This document shows positions 19,017 to 26,225 of a stretch of 39,785 nucleotides of DNA, one piece after another; the first letter of the stretch is position 1, and every line of letters begins with the position of its first letter. Location: positions 1 through 39,785 of the forward strand of contig JAAZEW010000322.1 of the NCBI GenBank assembly GCA_012512055.1, read 5' to 3'. The translations under genes and the position numbers were made by a program. The DNA comes from Bacillota bacterium (GTDB lineage: Bacteria > Bacillota_G > SHA-98 > UBA4971). The notes beneath the pieces were generated by a model. It saw only the letters and a list, made by a program, of their open reading frames with translations. It searched no databases and was not told the origin of the DNA.

Positions 19017-20039
19017 TCATCGGTGTGGCCGAGAATCCTGCGGGGCAACTACGTTTTGAGGACGCCCTTCAATGAATCTCAGGATATTCTCGCAAGTGGT
19101 GTCAAGGATTCGCAAAGTGGCCTCCCGGCTGTTGAAAGCATTGTGTGGGGTTATCACCACGTCCTCCCTGCGCAGCAGTATTTGGTTTTGCACAAACGTC
19201 TTCAAGACGTCTTTCGAATAATCTCTTCTCAGAACATAACCCTCTTCGAGCATGAGTTCTTCTCCTTCCAGCACATCGAGGCCTGCGCCTCCAATGATGC
19301 CCTGGTCCAAGGCCCATACCAGCGCTTCGGTCTCAACCAATCCGCCTCTGGCCGTATTTATTAGAATTGCGCCTCTTTTGACCTTCTTCAAGGTCTCCTT
19401 GTTTATCATATGATGCGTTTTCCGGTTGTACGGCACATGAAGGGATATCACGTCTGACGACCCGAGGAGTTCTTCAAACGGGACATAGCGGTAGCCCAGC
19501 ACCTCTGCAAGGAAAACCTCCCTCTTAGTATCATAGGCGAGGACCTCCATGCCAAAACCTTTCGCTATTCGTATTACATGTAGGCCTATTTTTCCGCACC
19601 CTATGACACCCAGAGTCTTGCGCTTAAGGTCAAACCCCTGCAATTCCTCGAGGGAAAAATCTTGACGGATGGTCCTGCAGTAAGCCTTATGGACGTTGCG
19701 TGAAAGCGCCAGTATAAGGGCAAATGTATGCTCAGCTACAGTATTCTCACCGTAGAACGGCACATTCGTCACGTATATCTTGCGTTTCTTGCAGAAATCG
19801 ATGTCTATATGGTCAAAACCTGTAGATCTCGTGGCAATCAACTTCAGTTCCGGAAACTTCCCGAGTATGTCCGGAGTTAGCTGCGAATATATGAATACGC
19901 ACATGCCCCATGAATCCGTGAGGCCGTTAAGGTTTGTCTCTTGCGCTGTCTCATGGGAAAACACAAGCTCAACATCGCGAAGGCGCGTGCGGTACCTGTC
20001 CCTCTCCCACTTCTCCACCTCAAAGAAAGCAATTTTCAT
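19017..20039 (-). CDS. D-2-hydroxyacid dehydrogenase (D-lactate dehydrogenase-like)
   Basis: An NAD-dependent D-isomer-specific 2-hydroxyacid dehydrogenase, closest in style to D-lactate dehydrogenases. Numbered from the longer frame that opens at 20072, it has the Rossmann motif GVIGCGKIGLH (155-165), INTARGGLVETEAL with catalytic Arg242, the general-base partner Glu271 in VLEGEE, and His310 in ITPHNAFNS. ATRSTGFDHIDIDFC (about 80-94) is also typical. The ATG at 20039 (MKIAFFEVEKWE) matches where family members usually begin; neither it nor the 20072 ATG has a strong ribosome binding site. It lies upstream of ade on the same strand. The true substrate could be lactate or another 2-keto acid. 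Confidence 0.9.
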   Translation of the reverse strand: MKIAFFEVEKWERDRYRTRLRDVELVFSHETAQETNLNGLTDSWGMCVFIYSQLTPDILGKFPELKLIATRSTGFDHIDIDFCKKRKIYVTNVPFYGENTVAEHTFALILALSRNVHKAYCRTIRQDFSLEELQGFDLKRKTLGVIGCGKIGLHVIRIAKGFGMEVLAYDTKREVFLAEVLGYRYVPFEELLGSSDVISLHVPYNRKTHHMINKETLKKVKRGAILINTARGGLVETEALVWALDQGIIGGAGLDVLEGEELMLEEGYVLRRDYSKDVLKTFVQNQILLRREDVVITPHNAFNSREATLRILDTTCENILRFIEGRPQNVVAPQDSRPHR

Positions 20040-20062
20040 GGCCTTAGTTTGCCACGTGCCTC

Positions 20063-20091
20063 TTGCACTCATGCGGAAGGAATGTCATAAT
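20063..20091 (+). promoter_or_regulatory. Extended -10 promoter candidate for the riboswitch-thiT transcript
   Basis: TTGCAC (20063-20068), a 17-base spacer, then CATAAT (20086-20091) preceded by TG and one base, giving TGTCATAAT. It lies about 30 bases upstream of the TPP aptamer, as expected for a riboswitch leader. Confidence 0.5.
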
Positions 20092-20122
20092 GGTAGCGAC
20101 ATGAAAACTACATAAGAGATGT

Positions 20123-20231
20123 CCGCTGGGGGTGCTGCACATCTTTGTGCGGCTGAGAAGGCCTGTGGTGAGCCTACCCTTAGAACCTGAATCAAGGTAA
20201 TGCACTGGATAATGCCAGCGTAGGGAAGCGG
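20123..20231 (+). promoter_or_regulatory. TPP (thiamine pyrophosphate) riboswitch, THI element
   Basis: The aptamer core is present in order: GGGGTGC, GGCTGAGAAGG, ACCCTTAGAACCTGA, CTGGATAATGCCAGCG and TAGGGAA. P1 is formed by CCGCT (20123-20127) and AGCGG (20227-20231). Between ACCTGA and the CTGG of the P4/P5 arm there is an extra ~13-14 bases (20191-20204, containing GGTAATGC) that the usual element lacks; it resembles a partial copy of the following GGATAATGCC. The switch lies upstream of thiT, so thiamine uptake should be shut off when TPP is plentiful. Confidence 0.95.
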
Positions 20232-20267
20232 GTGCCGTTTGGTTGCGAGTGACGCAAGATTAGGTTG

Positions 20268-20304
20268 AAAGGCCGCGGACATAGTGAAGTCCGGCGGCCT
20301 TTAG
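20268..20304 (+). terminator. Expression-platform terminator of the TPP riboswitch
   Basis: AAAGGCCGCGGAC (20268-20280) pairs with 20289-20302 (13 bp with one bulged G, 8-base loop), ending in CCTTTAGTGTTAAT. The T-run is short, but the stem is strong and lies between the aptamer and the thiT ribosome binding site. Confidence 0.65.
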
Positions 20305-20382
20305 TGTTAATAGCCTGTGAATCGGGGAGTCTATGATAAGAATGCCCCGGGAGTATGCTATGTAACTTAGGAGGGATTAGTA

Positions 20383-21033
20383 ATGACAGATTCATCATGG
20401 TTGACGAACATAGGGACTGTCCTCTCAAAAACGGAGAATATCATAATGATCGTGGCTATAGGCATATTAGTGTATCTTCTCTGGCTCACAAATCCGTCCA
20501 GAACAAGATCAACCACAGGCCGCAGGCCTGTCTATACGGTTACCGAAATTGGCGTGGCTGTCGCCCTTGCCGTAATACTCAGTATGATCCGAGTCTACAG
20601 AATGCCTCAAGGAGGATCCGTATCCCTGGAAATACTGCCGATTTTCTATATTGCGCTCCGTAGCGGCGGAGGCGTAGGCTTACTGGCGGGCCTTGCGTTC
20701 GGACTTACCAAATTGCTTTTAGGCCCGTATATCGTTCACCCACTGCAGCTTATTCTTGACTACCCTTTGGCATTCGCCTTCCTTGGGCTGGCGGGTTTCT
20801 TCCGGAAATACCAGGTGGTCGGCATCATCCTGGGCGGGCTGGGCAGGTTTGCCATGCATGTACTGTCAGGAGTCATATTCTTTGCAACGTACGCCCCGGA
20901 AGGAACTAACGTATGGCTCTACTCAGCAACGTACAATGCATCCTATATGGTACCTGAACTTATTATTTCCATAATCGTTATGCTTTTGCTTGGTTTAGGA
21001 AAAAGCACCCGCACATCCGCGAGGCGCGGATAA
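20383..21033 (+). CDS. thiT: Thiamine transporter substrate-binding component ThiT
   Basis: The S-component of an energy-coupling-factor thiamine transporter; it works with shared EcfA/EcfT subunits that are not in this window. Family motifs: MPQGGSVSLEILPIFYIALRSG (about 74-94), LDYPLAFAFLGLAGFF (125-140), GRFAMHVLSGVIFF (154-167, with the conserved His) and YNASYMVPELIIS (184-196). The ATG has AGGAGG 8 bases upstream. At 216 residues it is longer than the usual ~190: an extra hydrophobic segment (about 19-35) precedes the normal first helix. The TPP riboswitch directly upstream confirms the thiamine role. Confidence 0.95.
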   Translation: MTDSSWLTNIGTVLSKTENIIMIVAIGILVYLLWLTNPSRTRSTTGRRPVYTVTEIGVAVALAVILSMIRVYRMPQGGSVSLEILPIFYIALRSGGGVGLLAGLAFGLTKLLLGPYIVHPLQLILDYPLAFAFLGLAGFFRKYQVVGIILGGLGRFAMHVLSGVIFFATYAPEGTNVWLYSATYNASYMVPELIISIIVMLLLGLGKSTRTSARRG

Positions 21034-21086
21034 TGTCTGATGTTGTGCCCCTCCCACGGTAAATGGTCATAGTGTATTAGCATGAA

Positions 21087-21116
21087 GCATAAGCACTACT
21101 ACAAGAAGGAATACTT
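21087..21116 (+). promoter_or_regulatory. Sigma-F-like promoter candidate
   Basis: GCATA (21087-21091), exactly 16 bases, then GGAATACTT (21108-21116). The B. subtilis sigma-F consensus is about GYWTA-N16-GGHRAAHHT; only one position of the -10 differs. It lies about 30 bases upstream of the ribosome binding site of the RsfA-like gene. Confidence 0.5.
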
Positions 21117-21161
21117 ATACTGACCTTTGCAAGTTGAGTTTTGATGGGAGGGCATTTGCCA

Positions 21162-21944
21162 ATGGAAAGCGTGAGAGAGTCAGTGGATACTGTGGTAATT
21201 GAAGTTGCACCTGAGGTATCCACCCAGGAAAAACCCAAGAAGAAAAGAAAGCGTCATGTGTTCACCGAGTATGAAGATGAACTTCTAATGAAAGTCCTGG
21301 ACAGAAGACCGGGGGAAAGAAAGCAAGAAATCGAAAGGCTGGCTGGCCTTTTTCAAGTCCCCTACCTCACCCTCAGACACAGGTTTTATACGGTTATTAA
21401 GAGACGCGCTGAGGCAGAGGCGGAAGATGCGGCAAAAGAATGCGCCCCTTGGCCTGTTGAGAAGGCAACTGCCAGGCAGGACGACACCCGAGTTCCTCAA
21501 CGAAGCACGCTGCCTGAGGCCATACCGGATACCAGATCCGGCCTTCAACAGGACCCGATGGAGGAAATTCTGACTCTGCCCGCAAGAGTGGAGCGTATTG
21601 AAAAACGGCTGTATGGAATGCTTGACCTCAAAGGGTTCGTGGACCGGCTCATAGACATTCAACGCCAACTCGAACGTGAGCAGCAACTTCTCGAGGAACT
21701 GGCTCAAAAAGAGCGGGAAATGGAACGCATGCAGAGTGATGTGCAAAAGAAAATGGAACGAATGAAAGCTCGCGAAGAGGAATTGGATGATCTCTACAGG
21801 CAGTTGGAGGTTACACTTCATCAGTTCATGAATTTATCATCCATAGATAAGCTGAAGGTGCTTGGGGATTTTACTATCAAGATTGAGACTGTTGTTGACA
21901 GGTTCGGTAACATTGTCAGGAGACGGCCGATTGTCGTGCCCTGA
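21162..21944 (+). CDS. RsfA-like regulator: Myb/SANT-like N-terminus and coiled coil
   Basis: A 260-residue soluble protein. After a short acidic leader and a Lys/Arg patch (KPKKKRKR), residues about 33-85 read FTEYEDELLMKVLDRRPGER...ERLAGLFQVPYLTLRHRFYTVIKRR. This looks like a Myb/SANT-type DNA-binding fold with a conserved acidic ED pair. A linker follows, then a long heptad-rich coiled coil (about 140-225), and a compact end with LGDFTIKIETVVDRFGNIVRRRP. This arrangement recalls RsfA, the forespore regulator of Bacillus, and the sigma-F-like site upstream agrees. The assignment is by pattern, not by search. The ATG at 21162 has GGGAGGG 9 bases upstream and was chosen over an earlier TTG/ATG pair. 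Confidence 0.65.
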   Translation: MESVRESVDTVVIEVAPEVSTQEKPKKKRKRHVFTEYEDELLMKVLDRRPGERKQEIERLAGLFQVPYLTLRHRFYTVIKRRAEAEAEDAAKECAPWPVEKATARQDDTRVPQRSTLPEAIPDTRSGLQQDPMEEILTLPARVERIEKRLYGMLDLKGFVDRLIDIQRQLEREQQLLEELAQKEREMERMQSDVQKKMERMKAREEELDDLYRQLEVTLHQFMNLSSIDKLKVLGDFTIKIETVVDRFGNIVRRRPIVVP

Positions 21945-21994
21945 TCTTACCCGGTCGTACTTAACCATACGGTGCTCCGCGTGATACGTACCCA

Positions 21995-22233
21995 CCTAGG
22001 TATGAGTTCATGGTTTTCGCTCGTTTTCCGATTGTCTTGGGTGACCCCTCACGGTACGTACGTTTTCTGAGGCCGGTGATTGCAACGAGGGGTGTCAAAA
22101 TCCGGCCACCGGCCTTCGGGCCGGGTTTTGTCAAGGCAACCCGCTTGGGGCACCGTCCCCTTAGTGCAACACCGGCAACCCGAACGGTACGTACACTTTC
22201 CGGGGCCGGCGATTACTTCTGGCGATCTACCCG
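21995..22233 (-). repeat. Dispersed repeat R3 (R family)
   Basis: This copy is read on the minus strand from GTAGATCGCC (near 22230) to CATACCTAGG (21995). It carries two copies of the CGTACCGT-type module (22051-22060 and 22184-22193) around the TTGCACTAAGGGGACG module shared with R1 and R6. Its far end (CAATCGGAAAACGAGCGAAA, then ATGAACTCATACCTAGG) matches R5 beyond the end of R2. It separates the convergent RsfA-like gene and addA. Confidence 0.85.
22109..22129. terminator. Bidirectional terminator-like hairpin inside R3
   Basis: CCGGCC-TTCG-GGCCGG is a 6-bp perfect stem with a stable UUCG-type loop, followed by GTTTTG on the plus strand. On the minus strand the same stem is followed closely by GGCCGGATTTTG. 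It lies between the convergent RsfA-like gene and addA and could end transcripts from both. Confidence 0.6.
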
Positions 22234-22310
22234 GGTTTACATTGCCGATGCGCATGGTTCCTACCCTGTGTGTATCAGCAATGTAACCGATGCACGGAAA
22301 AGGACGGGCT

Positions 22311-25300
22311 CTACAGGGAAACCGCTTTTCTCATACTCAGAAGGTATATGTAAGCCTCTTTTACAGGCTTCTTATAGATAGTCTCCAACGCTTCCTTGTA
22401 TACGGAGATCTGTCCTTGATACCTGCGGGCAATAGCCGTGGGATCATTCCACAGCCTCCCGCCGGTCTTGAAGTCGATTAGCACGAACCCGTCTTCTTCA
22501 TCAATAATGCAGTCCATGATGCCCTGAACCAAAACACGCTCGCATCCGGAGACAGCCTCACCAAGTTCGGAAACCTCAGGGTAAACTCTTGAAGCCGGGA
22601 TGCCAAGAGAGAACGGAACCTCCCTCATGACCATGTCCGGATTTGCTTTCACACGAAGGCCCAACGCGCTCTTGAAAAAGTCGTAAATAGACTGAATGTC
22701 AACTGCAGCGGCTAACTCACCGGTAAGCAGTTCATCGTCAATCATCTTTCGAATGCTGTCCCGGATACCTGAAACATCCAAAGGCTCTCTCAGATCCAAA
22801 TGCTGAATAACCAAGTGAGTTGCTTCCCCGCGTTCAGAAGGGGTAATATCAACGGATTGGAGGAACCCGGGGCGCGGTAATAGCTGACCCGGCGCAGGCA
22901 TTACCGGAACCACATCTTCGCGGCTGATCTTCGCATCTTCGCGGCTCAACTCCGCATCTTCGCCGCTGAAATCAAATCTGCGTTTTATCTCAGCCCATGC
23001 AACTTTAGCCGCCCTCTCTGTCAGCAGGCTATACGGATAGTCCCAACATGCATGGTTTTGGATTTCTTGCCACAGCCGAGGGTTGACTTGCCTGCCAAGA
23101 GGATGTGCTCCCACCACAAGGTCCCAGTCAATGTCAGACTCTCTCGGCCCTGAATCAGTCAGGCTCTCAAATCCCGAGCATGCCCCGGCAACAGACAGCA
23201 CGCTAACGGCAAACCGGGCAGAATCACCAAAAACCTCAGGGTCAACAGGATATCCGGTAGAGCTTTCGGCCCCGGGAATACAACGTCCTTCTCTGTGGCG
23301 AACGAGAGATGAGCCCACCCAATCCAGGAACCCCCTGGCTGAGTAAAGAACCTCTTCAGGCAAGCCCCACCCGGTTTTCGAGGCGTGGGCGCGCCACTTG
23401 GAAGCTGATTTCCCAAGATTCCTGTCTGAGCCGACCATAACCAATCTCTCTCTCGCCCGGGTCATGGCTACATAAAGAACACGCATCTCTTCAGAGATGG
23501 CCTCTCTCAGCTTTGCCTCTCTCACGCCGTGATATGCGAGGGTAGGGTACTTAATCCGCCTTGCGGAGTCACAGTACATGGCCCCAAGTCCGGCTTCAGA
23601 ATGAAGAAGGATATCATATCCGAGGTCTTGGAGATTAAACTGCTTTCCCATGTCTGGGATGAAGACCACAGGAAACTCCAAGCCTTTACTCTTGTGTACG
23701 CTCATAATCCTTACCACGTCTTCAGCTTCTCCTAAGGCTCGGGCTGTCCCAAGATCTCCTTCAGCCTCTCTCAACCTGTCAATGAACCTTAGAAATCTTA
23801 CGAGGCCTTGACGGGAGAACCTATCAAACTGTCTTGCCCGTTCGTGAAATGCCCTGAGATTCGCCTGGCGCTGGATGCCTCCGGGCATTCCGCCGACGTA
23901 GTCCAGGTACTCGGTATCCCTGTATAACTGCCATACCAAAGCAGAAAGAGGGACCCTTCGCGCAACTGTCCGCCAGGACTCCAATCTTCCCAAGAATCCC
24001 GCTGCCTCAGAGGCTAAGCCCTCCTCTTCACAACCGGATGAAGCAGCCTCCAAAGCATGATAGAAATCGTATTCCCTGTTACACAGGCGGATTCTGGCCA
24101 ACTCGTCATTAGAGAACCCGCCTATAGGGGAACGAAGCACCGCAGCGAGGGGAATATCCTGCCTGGGATTGTCGATTATCTTCAATAGCGAAAGCATGGT
24201 TTCCACTTCTACAGCTTCAAAGTATCCTGTGCCGAGCTCGGCATATGCAGGGACATCAGCCTGCCTGAACACTTCCAACAATACGTTTGCCCTTCCCCTT
24301 GTGGCACGCATGAGCACAACGATATCTCTATAAGACACCGGCCGGTACGCTTTTCTCTCCTTGTCCCATACTTGAAACTCCGGGCCGGGCTTCATTGTCG
24401 TGCCTCGCACCATTTCCGATATGCGGCGAGCCATCAATCGCGCCTCGATCTCCAGGGTTTCCAGATCTTCCGGGTTCTCTTCCTCTGACGCCTCGCCCGA
24501 ACCCGGGGCGCGGCTGCCGTCATGGGGCATGCTGGGCAAGGCAGGCGTATCACCTGACGATTCCCGTTCTTCGGTAGCGCTTCTGTCAACAAGGTAAACC
24601 TCTACAGGAGGATTGTCGCAATCTCCTCTGAAAAGCCCCATATCGGGAGACGGATAATGAGCTCCCGCCACCAATTCCGCGTCAATGTCATAGTCAATCT
24701 CGCCTACGCCTTGTGAGAACACCTGGCGAAAAATGAAATTCACAGAGTCAATCGCCGTCCGCCTGCTGCGGAAGTTCCAAGACAAGTCAATACGCTTGTT
24801 GTCGCTGTCTGTGTCCCCTTTTGGAAATGCTTTATGTTTCTCCATGAAAAGTTTTGGCTCAGCAAGGCGGAACCTGTATATGCTCTGCTTCACGTCACCT
24901 ACCATAAAGCTGTTCCTGGGAGATGAGACAAGACGTAAGATCTCGTTTTGCACCGGGTTTATGTCCTGGTATTCATCAACCAGGACTTCCCTGTACCTGT
25001 CTTCGAGCTCCTTTGCCACATCGGATTTAACCCATTCGCCTTTTGAGTCATCCCACTCCCCGAGAACTCTAAGGCAGAGATGCTCCATATCTGCAAAATC
25101 TACAAGGCTCTTCTCACGCTTTGCAGCCGTATATGCTTTACCAAATTCCTTCACCACATGGATGAATGTCTTCATAGAGGGAGCTATGGCCCTGATATCG
25201 TCAACTAGTTCTTGAGCGGATCTGGAAAAACACTCATCCACGAGGCCCCTTAAGATCTCCTTTGCTTCGTTCCTCCGTGCCTGCGCCTCTTTCTTCAGCG

Positions 25301-26225
25301 CATCATCTGAGGCGCCTTTTCTTATGTTTGGAAGAGTTGGGAATTCCAACGCATTCAGGAGCTCGCCAATACCCTTCCAATCCCTGTCCCTACACGCGTT
25401 CAGTATCCTGCTGCAAGACTCGAACTCCTGTCTTAGCAACTCCGCATAAGCGTCAGGGCCTGATGGCATACGTGCAATCTCCACTGCCTGGCCCAGGCTT
25501 CGATATGCCATGGAGACTCTACGGCTTATCCCCTGAAGCGCAAGATCGATCCAAGGTAGATCACGAATACCGGCGCTAACGGAGATTGAAAACATAGAAG
25601 ACAGCCCGGATAACCACTTGTCAGGGTCAGGCCTGCTACGCGAGAAATTGTAGACACGAAGGACGAAGTCCTTGACGTTTTCGTCGCCCCGTCCACCTCC
25701 GTACCTGTCCACAAGGTCTGTAAACACCTCTTCAAAGTCGACATCGTCATAGTAATCTTCAAACAAATCATCTATGACTTCCAATTGAAGCAACTGATTC
25801 TCCACATCGTCCATTACTCGAAACGCAGGGTCAATTCCCAAACGATAAAAATACTGCCTGATGATTTTGTGGCAAAAGGAATGGAGTGTCGATATGTCGG
25901 CCTTGCTGACCAGGGCCAATTGCCTGGCGAGCCTGGCGCTTGCCGGCTTGGAATCCAGTTCCTTCTCCAGCGCCTTCGATATTCTGTCCCTCATCTCCGC
26001 TGCTGCAGCATCAGTAAAAGTCACAACGAGGAGCATGTCTATATCTATAGGATCCTCAGGATGGGTGACGAGAAATATCACCCGCCTGACCAAAACTGCA
26101 GTTTTCCCTGCTCCTGCTGCAGCAGAAACCAGGAGATTGCGGTGCCTGGTAGTTATCGCATCCCACTGTTCTTCAGTCCACGGATCTTCGCGGGGAATAG
26201 CAGGGGATCCTGTACCGCCTGTCAT
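22311..26225 (-). CDS. addA: Helicase-nuclease subunit AddA
   Basis: AddA is the UvrD-type helicase and one of the two nucleases of the AddAB double-strand-break repair complex. Starting from the ATG at 26225 (1304 residues), Walker A SAAAGAGKTA lies at 34-43. VTFTDAAAAEMRDRI (motif Ia), VDEYQDINPVQNEIL (motif II), VGDVKQSIYRFR (III), DLSWNFRSR (IV), IMSVHKSKGLEFPVVFIP (V) and LYVAMTRARERLVMVGS (VI) follow. The C-terminal RecB-like nuclease carries VLIDFKTGG (DFKTGG at 1251-1256). The start overlaps the addB stop as ATGA, so an upstream ATG at 26255 is rejected. There is an unusual acidic/Ser insert (about 580-625, ATEERESSGD...EEENPEDLE) of unknown meaning. Confidence 0.97.
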   Translation of the reverse strand: MTGGTGSPAIPREDPWTEEQWDAITTRHRNLLVSAAAGAGKTAVLVRRVIFLVTHPEDPIDIDMLLVVTFTDAAAAEMRDRISKALEKELDSKPASARLARQLALVSKADISTLHSFCHKIIRQYFYRLGIDPAFRVMDDVENQLLQLEVIDDLFEDYYDDVDFEEVFTDLVDRYGGGRGDENVKDFVLRVYNFSRSRPDPDKWLSGLSSMFSISVSAGIRDLPWIDLALQGISRRVSMAYRSLGQAVEIARMPSGPDAYAELLRQEFESCSRILNACRDRDWKGIGELLNALEFPTLPNIRKGASDDALKKEAQARRNEAKEILRGLVDECFSRSAQELVDDIRAIAPSMKTFIHVVKEFGKAYTAAKREKSLVDFADMEHLCLRVLGEWDDSKGEWVKSDVAKELEDRYREVLVDEYQDINPVQNEILRLVSSPRNSFMVGDVKQSIYRFRLAEPKLFMEKHKAFPKGDTDSDNKRIDLSWNFRSRRTAIDSVNFIFRQVFSQGVGEIDYDIDAELVAGAHYPSPDMGLFRGDCDNPPVEVYLVDRSATEERESSGDTPALPSMPHDGSRAPGSGEASEEENPEDLETLEIEARLMARRISEMVRGTTMKPGPEFQVWDKERKAYRPVSYRDIVVLMRATRGRANVLLEVFRQADVPAYAELGTGYFEAVEVETMLSLLKIIDNPRQDIPLAAVLRSPIGGFSNDELARIRLCNREYDFYHALEAASSGCEEEGLASEAAGFLGRLESWRTVARRVPLSALVWQLYRDTEYLDYVGGMPGGIQRQANLRAFHERARQFDRFSRQGLVRFLRFIDRLREAEGDLGTARALGEAEDVVRIMSVHKSKGLEFPVVFIPDMGKQFNLQDLGYDILLHSEAGLGAMYCDSARRIKYPTLAYHGVREAKLREAISEEMRVLYVAMTRARERLVMVGSDRNLGKSASKWRAHASKTGWGLPEEVLYSARGFLDWVGSSLVRHREGRCIPGAESSTGYPVDPEVFGDSARFAVSVLSVAGACSGFESLTDSGPRESDIDWDLVVGAHPLGRQVNPRLWQEIQNHACWDYPYSLLTERAAKVAWAEIKRRFDFSGEDAELSREDAKISREDVVPVMPAPGQLLPRPGFLQSVDITPSERGEATHLVIQHLDLREPLDVSGIRDSIRKMIDDELLTGELAAAVDIQSIYDFFKSALGLRVKANPDMVMREVPFSLGIPASRVYPEVSELGEAVSGCERVLVQGIMDCIIDEEDGFVLIDFKTGGRLWNDPTAIARRYQGQISVYKEALETIYKKPVKEAYIYLLSMRKAVSL

